64,000 nucleotides of DNA from Parietaria judaica (GCA_954871525.1 OX940870.1:11935501-11999500); one strand, 5' to 3'; positions 49,485-62,581 are shown, counted from the first letter of the stretch. The notes: generated from the letters alone by a model not told the origin. Translations and numbers: made by a program.

Positions 49485-50661
49485 GTTACATTTGGAGAGT
49501 TGACCACTCCATTTTCGTAACGCCGTTAACTTACCCGTCATTAACCCTTTAGTTTTATTATATATTTCGCTTAAGGTGTCCAATCAAACTTATAAATGTG
49601 CCCATCGTGTCATTCAAATTCTTTCACTTTGTTGTCTTATACAATAAATTCTAAATAAGAATTCAAACGCGGTTTCAGTAAGCATATTTGTTTCTCTCTC
49701 TCTATCTCTCTTTAAACTTAGGTACACATTTGCGATATAAGTATCCAATTTTGTACTAACTGCAGCAGCATATTCTCAGTTTTTTATTAGCAACAATTAG
49801 TGCAGAACCAGAAATTACTTATGAGGAGCTAGATTTAAAATTTTGCCACAATAAAACTTTGGGTGATTATACTTATACGTTAGTAAAAATCAGAAAGGGT
49901 TAAGTTTTTTTAAAAAAAATATAATGATTTTACAGTAAAAATTTGAAACATAAATCTAAAGGCAATGTCGAGGTCCAATTTCGTTCATGTTCGTTATGAT
50001 CTATTACACAAGGAACAAATGTGTGCCTATGATTAAAATCCAAAAGTATTAAATAATCTAAACTATTTTCAGTATCTAGCTAGAGATGTATGCATGTGTC
50101 TACCTTAACAGAAGTTAACTCTAGACCGACGGAATTGGACCTCGACACACTTTTGTAGCCTTTGAATGGTATTATTGCCGCTAAAAAAAGAGACTAGAAA
50201 TATGCATGCCCGTATGGTGCAATGTTAAGTACTTTTACCACAATCATCTCTTTAATTTAAATAAACGCGTTACGCAAAATCTTCCACCAGTTCACATTAT
50301 ACATACTAAATAATAATATTTTTGCCTTGACTATTCTTTTTGTCAGTTTTGACTTTGAATATATCCACAATTAATCTCTCTGACTTCATATCTATCCATT
50401 TTGGTTCAGAAAAAAAACTCCAAAAGAAACGACACTCTGCACGCTTTAGTTTGGTCTTAATCTCATGCAGATTCGAGTTTACACATGAACGCAGAGAACT
50501 GCACTATGATTATGAAGTACAAGCCGTACGTTAAAAATAAAAACCATCGTTCAAAACAAAAAACATTTCACCTTATATTATACATATATATACATATTAT
50601 ATATATATATATATCAATTAAAAATTAGGACAATAGTACAACAACAAAATAGATTTTTTGC

Positions 50662-50795
50662 CTTTTTTTTCCTGATAAAAATATGGGATCCGATTCTGAA
50701 TCCGGTACATTGGAGAGTATACTACATGTGGGGATTGAACCCACAACCTCTACTTAAGAAGTAATGTGGAATTACCACTAGGCTATCCTATCCTA
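50662..50795 (-). mobile_element. tRNA-derived SINE
   Basis: On the minus strand, near the 5' end, lie a perfect A box AGCCTAGTGG and a B box GGTTCAATCC about 33 nt apart, as in a polymerase III promoter. The tRNA-like part is followed by an unrelated body with GGATTCAGAATCGG and a 3' A-run (plus strand T-run at 50663-50670). No clear target duplication was found. It resembles plant SINEs rather than a functional tRNA, since no acceptor stem or anticodon arm forms. Confidence 0.75.
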
Positions 50796-51312
50796 GCAAG
50801 TGTTATCGCATTATTATGCGATTTTGTGAGTTTGCATTTGGCAGCTTAGAGAGTCACGGGCAGTGTAATGCAATGCAGTGTCACGGATCTCTGCTTTTTG
50901 TGTGGCCTCCCTCTCTCCATTCTATCTATGTATTTTCTTTTCCCAAAAATAAACCAACCTTCAATCACTCATTTCTTTATTTGCTGCGGTGGATCTTGAC
51001 TCCATTTTCACACCTCTATTATGCATATTGGCTCACATTAACGCACACTTTGATTTTATCTTCACCCAAGAAACACGCGAGGCAAAATTCTTTCTCATTA
51101 AACTCGACAGTTAAACAATGGAAAACAGATCATTCCCTCGAGAGCCAAGTCCGAGGCTCTCTAACGATGCTAGGGCCTAATCCAAATTAAGCATAATACT
51201 CGACCACCACGGATAAGGTTACTCTATAGTATACCCTAGTCCAGTAATCTTGAATTAACCGTAATAATAACTCTGTTAAACCTGATTACAATTAACAATA
51301 AATATTAATAAT

Positions 51313-51500
51313 AATTTTTTATATTGGCAACTATAAACCAACTTGCGTCTATCATATTTGTTGTCTTTCAACTTGTCCGAACTTGAAATTGAACTTTCAA
51401 TTATCACAATTTTTTATATAGGCAACTATAAACGAACTTGCGTCTATCACATGTGTTGTCTTCACTAGTCCGAACTCGAAATTGAACTTTTAATTATCAC
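51313..51500. repeat. Tandem duplication, ~95-bp unit, two copies
   Basis: Two units begin at about 51313 and 51408. Each has AATTTTTTATAT, GGCAACTATAAAC, AACTTGCGTCTATCA, GTTGTCTT, GTCCGAACT and AATTGAACTTT. The copies differ by a few substitutions and one small indel. Confidence 0.85.
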
Positions 51501-52472
51501 GTCTCATATAAATTGAACTTAATATACCTTTTATGTTTATTATTAGGGATGCTTATATAAACTGTCAATACTTCTATCTTTCCAAGTTAGTTTTAGGCCT
51601 GATTCTCTCTTACAACAATTAGAAAAATGATAATGATGAACAAGGAGCGATATTTGGACCATCTTTTTTTAACTATCTCGTTAATCGTAAAGCTTTAACA
51701 TAACTTTAATGTACACAACAAAGCTCAACCATTTTAGCTACTGCATAGGATTAAGTAATTTTAATTACCGCTTGCCGATATCATTTTACACTTTTCATTT
51801 TACGGATATATCGCTTGTCGATTGATATTTCATAAGTAAACTAAAGTATATGCCGACTGATGGGCAGATGAATATCGCAAATCCTCATAAAAAGATTTTC
51901 GATAGGCAGATGGATATTCAAAAAATTTAATACCTTAGGATTAACGACCAAAGACTGCTCTTTATTCGTGCCATTTATAACCGTTTAGTTCTATATATCT
52001 CGCTAAAGAACATTCAACTCAGCTCCTATTTTGCAATTTTCTTGCTTTAAATTAACAAGATAATAAACATACCATGTCAACTATATGGGCGTTTGAATCC
52101 CTTTACAAAGAAAACATATAGCCAATCTCTTGGATTGTTAACTAAGTAACAAATAAAAATATCTGGCTGTGAGAATTGAGAACTGCAGTGTCAAAAAAGA
52201 TTGTTGAAAATTTTATAAAAGAAGAGGAATAAAATCAATAAATGAAGACATGGATCATCAAATAACTAAAAAACAAGCATGACATAAGATTTATCACGAA
52301 TCAGTCTTTGCCCAGAATCATGTTTATCAATGTCTTCATAAGAATTCAATCCTATAACCGAAGGAGAGGTTCCAACAAAACGATAGGGAAAGCTTCTATA
52401 CAACCAATCCACCAAACTATTAAACCTAAAGCTAGTATCCATCAAAAGCCGAGAGATGAAGAGATCGTTGAC

Positions 52473-53908
<1,436 letters not shown>

Positions 53909-54089
53909 TCAACGAAACCTGTTCGATAAACCTCCGAAACCCTAATTCCTAATCCAAACTCTCAACGAACAAGAACAAGAATCATAGAGAAGAAGAGAAG
54001 AAATTCGGACCTGAAAACTAGGGTTTGAGAGAAGATTATCTTGAAGAAGATTAAGAGAACAGAGAGCTTTCGAGATGTGGTTTGCGAAT

Positions 54090-54290
54090 GAGACAATTGT
54101 GTCATGAACGGCCTATATATATATATATATATATATATATGAGGAGCGTGATTAGTCGGTTTAGAAAAACGTGGACTTTGTATATCCAACGGCAAGATTT
54201 TTTGAAGAAGGGCAGTGAATTTGAAAAGCCCTCGATCCTCGAGGTCGTCTCTGATTGGCTGAAATATGTTAACGCGGATTGCCAGCGTGG
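54090..54290 (-). promoter_or_regulatory. Histone H3.3 promoter region
   Basis: On the minus strand the only TATA candidate is a pure TA microsatellite at about 54113-54141, with transcription expected to begin near 54085. Upstream are the inverted CCAAT (ATTGG at 54254-54258) and CGCGGATT (54273-54280), which is one base from the plant histone octamer CGCGGATC. Placement is by motif only. Confidence 0.45.
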
Positions 54291-55742
54291 CAGAGTTGTG
54301 TTAGTTCTCTGACTGATAAATACTAGTGTGTTTGTGGCTCTCTGGTCGTGGTCCCCACCATGTTTAATTTTGGAAAATTCATCGAAAATAACTGCGTTTT
54401 ATTTTCTTATTTATTTTGAAACAAAATATATATGCACTAAATGGAATTAAAACATAAATGTCAATATGTCATATTGGTGTTTTAAAAATGTCGTTTTAAA
54501 AAAAAAAAAAAAAAAAACATTCTTAAAGTTATTTAGGATATCACTTGTGGTGGTGAAAATGATTTTGTCAATTTCAGTTTTTAACATTTACAAAAGTGAT
54601 TTTAATCTGAGCTTGCACAGTCTCGTGGGAAACGGGCTCAGCCCAATCACAACGTGCACAAAACAACTAGTAAGGTGGACCAACCAAACCCAACCCAATA
54701 GGCAATAATAATATACACTTTTTTTTTAATGGATAATAATATACACTTATATGTCATTCATTTTCACAAAAAACATACTATTATTAAATTCTTTATAATA
54801 AATTGTGGGGTGCATTTTAAAATTTATATGCACTGCCCAAAACAGTCAGAAGAAGTAGGTCTGAAACTGCAGCTGATATCCGGATTCTTTTTTGGATTAT
54901 TCAATAGTCAGATACGAAATCTGAATAGTCACAAGTAGTATGCGAATCCGAATCCAAATCCAAAAGTTTCCTAATAAGAAGCATCTTGTGTCACTAACTT
55001 CCGCGCTCTCCTAATCTCGTCTCAAACACCCAAATGTGCCGAATGTGCTAATAGACAAATCATATAGAGGTCGTATATCCTGCAGAAGCACAAAGCTGAC
55101 AACATTACAAAGAAAACAAAAAACACTAAATTGTGTTTTCATTCGTTTCTATTTAAGGTGTGACTTATCATTGTTATTTTTATTTTTATTTTATCTCTCT
55201 CTTATTATTTTTATATTTATTTCAAAACATATTTTAATAATAATTAAAAAATAGAAACACAAAATAAAAATAAATAAAAAAACTCAAAAGCTACTACTAT
55301 TTAGTATTTTCTATATCTACGCAAAAAAAGAGTCACTTCTGCTACAACTAAAGAGAGTTTTAATATAAGGCCATGTTCACTTTGACGTAATTTTACATAA
55401 TTGGATGTAAATGTTATAAGCAATATTAGTTATTACGATGTTTAGTTACGTTTACAAGAAAAAAATATATTAAAAATCAACATAATGCTAATTACATTGT
55501 AATTAGTAAAATATGCTATTTTGATGTAATAAGGATTATAAGTTCCCACTCTCGTAAAATGTGTTGCAGAGGCGGAGCTTCTACTTACACGACAATCTAC
55601 AGAGCAACGCCATTTTTTTCTTTTTTCTTTTTCTCGGCTAAGAGCTTGGGAGAAGAATGGAGAAGGATTAAGAAAAACACGTTGGGTGTAGATATAATAG
55701 AAGATGGAGAAAAAAAATGTCAGATGTAACTTAAGTGAGAGA
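54291..55742. other. Intergenic, AT-rich
   Basis: No gene supported. A 55370-55560 stretch with GGCCATGTTCACTTTGACG and TTACATTGTAATTAG words may be an old MITE, but no ends are clear. Confidence 0.4.
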
Positions 55743-56698
55743 TGTTGATGTGCAAATTCGTTCCTTAATCGGAATTATGATGTCATTAATCAAATTTATG
55801 GTTCAAATTAATTAAGGCCTAAGGCATGAATATAATTGAGTATTTATACAAATGGGCTTCTGAGATGCAAAGCCGAGAGGCCCAACAAACACTTGCCTGT
55901 GTTCGGGCCCGAACAGAACCAAAAGCCCACGAGGCAAGAAGCCCGTCTCGAGCAGAGAATGCTCCAGAGGAATCCGATCAGAGTTCTCCAAAGGAAAAAT
56001 CCCGAGCAGAGCTCAACGATCTCACCTCAGCTCAAGACAAAAATCAACACTTGGTCGAAATCCAAGTATCCATCGGGCCAAACGACCTGAAGAACCCAGA
56101 GCTCGTCCCGGACAGAGATTGCCACAAAGGGATCCAAGCACAAGTAGACAAAGCATCCGAGCACGAGTAGGCCAAATTAACCATCTCAATTCAAACTTCC
56201 GAAGCCCGACCAGGAAGATCGCCATGATCTAAATTCAAACCTCCACGACGACAAGTCAAAGTCCATTAATGCGCAAATCTCTCAAAACGTGGCCCACGTG
56301 TTAGCTCGACAACAAGTCAAGCTCCAAACTCGAAGCTATAAAAACAAGAAGACATCCCCATCACATGCACGCAAGCATTCATCCTGAGAGAAAAGAGTTT
56401 GCGAGAATTGTATTTTTAGAGTGTTTTCATCTTTTACTTTCGATCTACCTGGAATCGGCTTGTGGTTCCGGTTGATCTTCTTTTCCAAGCAATAAATGTA
56501 CAGAGGATGTAGTCAACTACCGCATTGGGATGAACCTCTCTAAAAAATTATGGTGTTGTGTTCTTCTTTCTTATTTTTTATTTGTCATCGTCTAAAGTAT
56601 TGACGACGCGGAGGTCAAGATCCACAAAATCTTAGCATTTTCAAATCGAAATCCATTCACAACGCACGTTAATGTTGGTGTGCGAAACCACATCAACA
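55743..56698 (+). mobile_element. Solo LTR (TGTTGATGTG...CACATCAACA)
   Basis: Perfect 10-bp inverted tips TGTTGATGTG / CACATCAACA and a perfect 5-bp target duplication AGAGA (55738-55742 and 56699-56703). It holds a TATA-like CTATAAAAACAAG near 56336 and AATAAATG near 56491, as promoter and polyadenylation signals of an LTR. Neither internal retrotransposon genes nor a second LTR are present. The open frame at 55826-56170 is part of the LTR and has no recognised domain. Confidence 0.93.
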
Positions 56699-56703
56699 AG
56701 AGA

Positions 56704-57097
56704 GAGGAAAAAAAAATATTTGAATACACCCAAAAAGCATTTCTTTATTGTCTTCATCTACTCTCTAGTCTAAACCCTCTCATCCCCAACTCATCCCTCT
56801 ATTCGTCTAGGTACTAAATAATGTAATGATCATTTATTTCTCTATTATAAATTTACAATAGAACAAATAAACATTATTATCATTTACGATTAAAACTATA
56901 ATTACAATCCGTCGATAATCCGTGGATTAGTGCATGGTGAAGCCACCTAAGCATTCTAATAATTTTTATCAATAGAAAAAGCAAGAATCGAAAATCATAA
57001 AACGCAGCGTTTGGGAGTATGAGTCAATCTTCCAGGTTCCAACGACGCATGTTCTCTACTCATTTCCATTCTTTGATCAGCTCGAGATCGATCTCCA
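56704..57097 (+). other. Upstream region of the TMEM42-like gene
   Basis: AT-rich sequence up to about 57000 followed by a likely leader (57030-57097, GATCAGCTCGAGATCG). No defined TATA box was recognised. Confidence 0.4.
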
Positions 57098-57841
57098 ATG
57101 GAGTCGGTTGGAAACAGACGAGGCTATGCCTGGGCGGTCTCAGCCGGACTCAACGCCGCTCTTGCCGCCATATCCGCTAAGCTCTTCGCTTCTCAGGTTT
57201 GCTTCTCAATCTTCCGCGAAATTCGTCAAACATTCACAAGTCTGGGCTTGAGATCAAGACATGCGAAGAGTAAGAATCGAAATCGCAATTGAGTAAGAAG
57301 ATCTTTCTGTCCGATTGATCCGAAATCTGAATCGATCTGTGCAGATTGTTCGGTATGGGATGGTGGTAGTGTTCAACGTGACAATGTGGGGCTGCTTCGT
57401 GAACAGCCTCAAAGCTCTCTCGTCTCTTCAAGCCACGGTCACCAACTTCGCCACTAACTTCCTCACTTCTGGTCTCGCTGGTTTCTTTCTCTTCGAGGAA
57501 GCGTTGTCTCCTCAGGTACATCAATCAACTACGGGACTTTTGCCGCATTACAATAAAATTGCTTTCTCTGCTGTGATGATCCAATGCTTATAGAGTAAAT
57601 TTGATGAGGTTTTGGATCAATAAGCCAAGGCATAATTAAGATTTCGATAATGACACTGTACATATTGCCTAGAATTCAAATTTTGTTTTCATATCCTGTG
57701 ATTGAATATCGTCACTCGTTAAACGTTACGAACGCGGTTGCAATTTGTTCCGTGCAGTGGTTCGCGGGTGCTATGCTCATTGTAGTTGGAGTGCTGATAC
57801 TTGGAAATTCTAGTATTGAGAAGAAGGAAAGAGAAGATTAG
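57098..57841 (+). CDS. TMEM42/EamA-like small membrane protein
   Basis: Three exons, 57098-57196, 57345-57515 and 57758-57841, all in phase 0 with GT-AG borders, giving 117 aa. Four hydrophobic segments are visible: AWAVSAGLNAALAAISAKLF (about 11-30), YGMVVVFNVTMWGCFVNSL (about 37-55), a third around LTSGLAGFFLF (about 75-86), and FAGAMLIVVGVLIL (about 92-105), followed by a charged C-terminus EKKERED. The pattern QATVTNFATNFL...GFFLFEE and the length match the plant and animal TMEM42 family, which resembles half of an EamA/DMT transporter. The function is unknown; it is probably an integral endomembrane protein. Confidence 0.85.
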
Positions 57842-58612
57842 CTCTCGTTTGGGTTCCTGCTTCGAAGGCGAAACGCTCGTTCTCTGTCAGGTTTTGGGTT
57901 GAGGTTTTTCTGTGTTTCTAGAGATTTTTAAGCTTGATTGAAGCTCTGTGTTTCCTCGACCATCTCTCTATGTATTCTCTAAGGAAACTTGCTGATATAC
58001 AGGCTGATTAATAAATGCAGCAGGAGGTAACCAAATTTTTTTTTTTTTGCTTGTATTGTATTTTTGCCAATTGTATTTGAGATTAGTGTTCATACTAGAA
58101 GCATAAATGAACATGCCTTTTCTAATGCCCATTAGGGCAAGCTTTTAAGTTCATGACCTCATATGAGGTGATATAGGATAGAAATTCCAGGAGGATTAAT
58201 TATTATCCGGGGGCTGATTAAACTTAATTAAGGATAAAAAATGAATGAAAAGAAAACCGGATATACTTTACCTTTTCTAATATGTTGGGGGACTATTGCC
58301 CCGTTTGGAGTCAACATAAAACTGCCCCTGCTAGAGGCTCAACACTAAAGTCGTCCAATAGATACTCGGACGTGTTGTTAGCTCGTGTTCTGATTGGCAT
58401 AGCGTTTTTAGCTCGTTATTAGCAGCCACGACGCAAGTTGTCGTGATCGGCATAGCTGTTCCACGAGTGTGGTGTAGGAAGGCGGCTCCGACTCTAGTGC
58501 GACGGAACTATGAAGAGAGGAAGAAAGAGAAACATAAATAAAGATGGTTATGCATTTTCTTAACGTAAATTTTAAAATGTAATAAAGTGATAAATTCAAG
58601 TATTTTCGCCAT
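57842..58612. other. 3' flank of the TMEM42-like gene and intergenic
   Basis: Contains the 3' UTR with GATTAATAAATGCAG near 58005 as likely polyadenylation signal. The rest shows no gene. Words GAGGCTCAACAC...GTCCAATAG near 58335 are partly echoed near 59500. Confidence 0.4.
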
Positions 58613-59088
58613 GTTCTTCGAGCTTTCAATCCTCGCGAAAGATCGTTGTTGAAGTAATGCAGTAACTCAGCCAATATGCAGAACGAAGAGGGAGTTATCA
58701 CCGAGCTTTACATCCCCAGGAAATATTCCGCTACTAATAGGCTGATCACCGCAAACGAGCGCGCCTCAGTTCAGATCAATATCTGGGCATTTGGATGAGA
58801 ACGGTGTCTACACCGGCCAATTCACCACCTTTGCTCACTGTGGTTTTGTTCGAGCCCAGGGAGATGCCAACGGTTCTCTGGACCGGCTGTGGCAGAAGAA
58901 GAAAGCCGAAGTTAGACGAGTCTCATAACTCCTATTCAATTTGGACGCTGAGTTTTCTTTAGTGTTTGAATGGTAACCATGTTTACAACTGCTAGTTCTT
59001 TTTTATGCCCTTGGCAATTTGAGCTTTGTTTGTTGGATATTTGGATTATTGATGTTTAAGTTAATTGAATCTTGTTAGTGAAAAAAAA
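58613..59088 (+). pseudogene. RPS21: Processed pseudogene of ribosomal protein eS21
   Basis: An intronless copy. The ATG at 58676 opens [16 protein letters not shown] and continues through [20 protein letters not shown] single inserted base near 58791 shifts the frame, after which [20 protein letters not shown] and [20 protein letters not shown] follow to a stop at 58926-58928. Plant RPS21 genes have introns, so the lack of introns, the A-run at 59081-59088 and the flanking duplication TATTTTYGCCAT (58601-58612 and 59089-59100, one mismatch) identify an mRNA retrocopy. It carries a 5' leader of about 60 bases and a 3' UTR of about 150. No working eS21 is expected. Confidence 0.92.
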
Positions 59089-59100
59089 TATTTTTGCCAT

Positions 59101-60115
59101 AAAATTGTAACGCGAATATTAAAATTTTGACAAACTCTCAGGGCAATTCCAACTACAAACACAAAGAATTACATCATTATAATGGAGTTTGAATACCCAA
59201 AACACTCTATACTCTACTTATAAGTTATAAGTATAACATCAAATATTAAACCAAATACTATTCAGTTAATATTTTATTTATCCATTCCATTTATATTTAT
59301 TTACATTGTCAATTTACCAATAAAATAAATAAATAGTATTTGGTGTTGTGAATAGTGTCGTACCAAATATAGTTTTGCACTATTTTATTTTACAAAAATG
59401 ATTGGATTTGTGAAGTCTCATTAGAATTTTGGTGTAAAAGTCTCACTAAAATAGCCTTATAGTGTATTTGTCTACATGAATAATGAATCAGTGTACTCGA
59501 GGCTCAACACGAAATCATCCAAAGGCGTCGCCGACCACACCGGAAACTCAGATCACGCGGCCGGAACAGCTGCTAGGACTGTTTTTGTCTCGGTGTCTTG
59601 ATATCCACGGCCAACAGCTGAATATCGCAGCGTCGAACTCAGGCCACGGCAAGTCAATGACGTGTCGATCAAGCCCAAACAAGATCGATCGAGAAGAACA
59701 TCCCTATAGAAATTAAGTGTACATTGACCGTGTTCTGTCCCAGTTACTTAAAACTGAAAACTCAAAAGTACGTCAATGTTTCGTGTTGAAATGGAACACA
59801 CAATATCTTGTCAATACACACACGTGTTGAAAATCAAAATCAAAACTAAAAATAAGAAAGCCCTAAAACAATTGCATCGCTTGCACGAATATCGAGTGTC
59901 CCCGTTTCGACGCCACAAATTTAGAGAGAGATTAATTATCGTAGCGAATCAGTTGATTTCTATTTATTTAATTTAATTTTAATTTGAAAATAGACAGAGA
60001 CAGGCGAAACCCCACAGTCCCACTCTTTCCTTTCTTCCACTGCACTAAATGGGAAATAAATAAAAACATTAATTAAAAATAAAAAGTTGAAATTCTTTCT
60101 CTGTTTCTCACCCAA
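59101..60115. other. Intergenic upstream of the BPC gene
   Basis: AT-rich; the open frame at 59483-59716 shows no domain. The final ~100 bases (about 60010-60115, CCCACTCTTTCCTTTCTTCC) look like promoter or leader of the BPC gene, but no TATA box stands out. Confidence 0.4.
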
Positions 60116-60917
60116 CTATTCCTTCTTCCCCATTTTCGCACTCCTTCCGAGCTTAGGGTTTCCACAATCCGTCTCAGCTCTGCTCTGCCACGCTTTTTCG
60201 AGGTAAGCTGTGATCTCCTTCGTATCTGCACTTCTATGGCGATTTTGTTTTCGTGATTTCTCCCGTAGCTTAGTGATGTAGTCAACTCTCTGGAGGTACC
60301 AGAAATTTGTACTGCTTTTGCGATTTTGATCGGGTTCTGCTTTCAATTTTTGCTTGTTTGGGGCTGGTTTCTGTTGATTTTGAGCTGTTTTTGGTTGCTG
60401 ATTAGTGTGTGTTCGAACGAGCTTGCTGTGGAGTTTGGGGCTTTTAGAGTTCTAGGGCTTTTACAGTCGAAATGGAATAGAACTGTTGAAATTTTCCATA
60501 GTTTTCTTATCAGTGGAATTATGGGAGGAGAATTGAGATCATGTTACTCTGTTGATATTTTCTGGAGGTTTAAGTACCAATGTTAGTTTGTGAAGTAGCT
60601 TTGTGACTGTGCTATTAAGCTCAAAAAGGGTAATTAATCTCTTATATCTTGACTTTTTTCATGGTAGTTTTTCATGGCATGGCTATAATGAGACTTTGAT
60701 GAGTTTTTCGGACAATTTGTACACTAGAATGAGAAATGAATATCCGTTTCATTACCTGTATATATCGGATGTTTATGCAGTTTATCCGTCATAAGTCTAA
60801 AGAAGGAACTTTATTCAACCATTTTGTTTGTTTCATGCATAATGCAGAACTGATAGTTGGAAACTTGTTGACTAGAAAAGGATATTTGGCTCGGATTCTG
60901 CTGATCAAGTGTTTCAG
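60116..60917 (+). other. BPC gene 5' leader with intron
   Basis: A likely first exon (about 60116-60204) ends CGAG/GTAAGCTG, and an acceptor at 60841-60847 (AATGCAG) begins a second leader exon of 70 bases reaching the start codon at 60918. Open frames in the intron (such as 60326-60586) have no domain and are taken as chance. Confidence 0.65.
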
Positions 60918-61972
60918 ATGGATGACGGGGGGCATCGTGAAAATGGACGGCACAAAGTGGATCCGTATAAATCGACGCAGGGTCAGGTATGGAAGTGATT
61001 GTCATTAAACGGGATAGTTCTATTTATCGAAGTTATCGCTTCACCTTGACAATGATAATCTTTAATGTCGCGATGCAGTGGATGATGCAACACTCGCCAT
61101 CGATGAAACAGGTGATGGCGATGATGGCCGAGAGAGACGCGGCCATTCAGGAGAGAAACTTGGCCCTCGCTGAGAAAAAGGCTGCACTTGCCGAGCGAGA
61201 CATGGCGTATCTCCAGCGCGACGCAGCGATTGCCGAAAGAAACAATGCTCTATTGGAACGCGACAACGCCGTCTCTGCTATACAGTACCGGGACAGCTCG
61301 TTAAATAACAATGGAAATATCTCCTCGTGTCCTCCAGGGTGCCAAATTTCCCGCGGCGTGAAGCACATGCACCAAGCGCAGCCGCAGGTGCATCACATAC
61401 AACACATGAACATGAATATGAACGATGCTTCCTACGCCAGCGAGTCCGTCCCAATGTCGCCGAACACGACAGACGCCACGAAGTCAAGGCGGGGTAAACG
61501 GGCAAAAGAACCTAAACCTGGGTCACCCAACAAGAGGGCTTCGAAGCCCGGGAAAGTCAAGAGGGAAAGCGAAGATTTGAACAAGATGGGGTTCGAACAG
61601 GCCCACGAACAGTTGAGTGGGTCTCAATCTTCGGACTGGAAGGGTCAGGATCTGGGATTGAACCACGTGGCATACGACGAATCGACGATGCCAGCGCCAA
61701 TGTGTTCATGCACCGGAATAATGAGGCAATGCTACAAATGGGGCAACGGAGGGTGGCAATCATCATGTTGCACAACCACAATGTCGATGTATCCCTTACC
61801 GGCGGTGCCCAACAAGCGCCACGCCCGGGTCGGCGGCCGGAAAATGAGTGGAAGCGCGTTCAACAAGCTGCTTAGCCGCATTGCCGCCGAAGGCCACGAT
61901 CTATCGAACCCTGTCGATCTCAAGGATAATTGGGCAAAGCACGGCACGAACAGATACATCACGATCAAGTAG
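60918..61972 (+). CDS. BPC6: BASIC PENTACYSTEINE (BBR/BPC) class II transcription factor
   Basis: Two coding exons, 60918-60986 and 61079-61972, give 320 aa. The first exon [20 protein letters not shown] is the class II (BPC4/5/6) N-terminus. Residues 38-95 form a coiled coil with an [15 protein letters not shown] repeat used for dimerisation and nucleolar targeting. A basic stretch at about 158-186 ([13 protein letters not shown] and onward) is a nuclear signal. The C-terminal DNA-binding domain has all five cysteines, Cys232, 234, 241, 253 and 254 ([19 protein letters not shown]), and ends [16 protein letters not shown] factors bind GA-repeat DNA and recruit Polycomb proteins. The leader has an intron (about 60205-60847) with splice signals CGAG/GTAAGC and AATGCAG/AACTG. 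BPC4 and BPC6 cannot be told apart with certainty here. Confidence 0.95.
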
Positions 61973-62456
61973 AGTCCGGCTGATTCTCCCCTGTAAAATT
62001 TTGACACAACCCGCAAAGGATTATGTCGGATACAAACCGGCAGTAATTCGGGTTTATCCGTCGAGAAGGGCCTTTTGTCTTTCATGATATACTGCTCGCG
62101 CGTTTCCGCTTCCAAGTAGCTAGACTGAATACGATCCTCGTAAGGGATCATAATCCTGTGAGAACTTTAAGGGTGATTTCTTATACAATTTGACTTGGAC
62201 TATCCATCCAATGTAAAGGACTCACTCCTGTTGTAAAGCTTGTTTAGTGTGTTGTATTTATTATTAGCCTTCTCGTATTTCTTCTTCTTGTGCATTATAT
62301 TTGATCGCAGCAAATTTCTCATCATTTTCATTGATTTATTAATCATGAGATCTCACTGATTTTCCCCAATTAAGTTGGAAAAATAAGTCTGGTCACTAAT
62401 AAGTTATTGATTCACGTTCTTATCAATTAAAAGGACTTAGTTTCGGTGTTCAATTT
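61973..62456. other. BPC 3' UTR and spacer to the snoRNA cluster
   Basis: 3' flank of the BPC gene converging on the minus-strand snoRNA cluster. It has no other recognisable features. Confidence 0.5.
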
Positions 62457-62539
62457 AAGCTGTGTCAGATCACAAAGTTTCAGCATCCATGGCTCAGACA
62501 GGGATAACTGTGTAAAAATAGCCTCATCACTCACAGCTT
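62457..62539 (-). ncRNA. Box C/D snoRNA-like, 25S rRNA guide family (cluster copy 1)
   Basis: Minus strand: terminal stem AAGCTGTG / CACAGCTT (perfect 8 bp), C box GTGATGA (62524-62530), guide CACAGTTATCCCTGT before D' CTGA (62494-62497), D box CTGA (62465-62468). Complementary to ACAGGGATAACTG of 25S rRNA. Last of four snoRNAs in the free-standing cluster. Its perfect stem makes it the best-formed member. Confidence 0.88.
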
Positions 62540-62581
62540 TTTTTAAAATAAAATTAATTAAAAGAAAAGAGGGATTTATTT

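Larger units (their letters stand above)
48628..49548. mobile_element. Short MITE (AGGGTTAATGACGG family), split by a later insertion
   Basis: Perfect 14-bp terminal inverted repeats AGGGTTAATGACGG (48628-48641) and CCGTCATTAACCCT (49535-49548), flanked by a perfect 8-bp duplication TTAGTTTT (48620-48627 and 49549-49556). Removing the insertion at 48721-49484 and one copy of its GTTAC duplication leaves a 152-bp element, related to the left arm of the 7498-7968 copy. Confidence 0.88.
49557..52472. other. Intergenic with SINE and small repeats
   Basis: Mainly AT-rich with no supported gene. It includes a SINE (50662-50795), a ~95-bp tandem duplication (51313-51500), and TATCGCTTGYCGAT words (51766-51822) shared with 22536-22639. 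The open frame at 50816-51190 shows no domain. The end (52250-52472) should include the 3' UTR of the minus-strand H3.3 gene. Confidence 0.5.

Noticed and set aside
50690..50795. Possible tRNA gene on the minus strand
   Set aside because: A and B boxes are present, but no cloverleaf forms and the sequence continues into a SINE body with A-tail.
55826..56170. 114-codon frame
   Set aside because: Part of a solo LTR with no similarity I recognise; not needed to explain the sequence.
60326..60794. Open frames in the BPC leader
   Set aside because: They lie in the 5' UTR intron, between GTAAGC and AATGCAG, and have no recognisable features.
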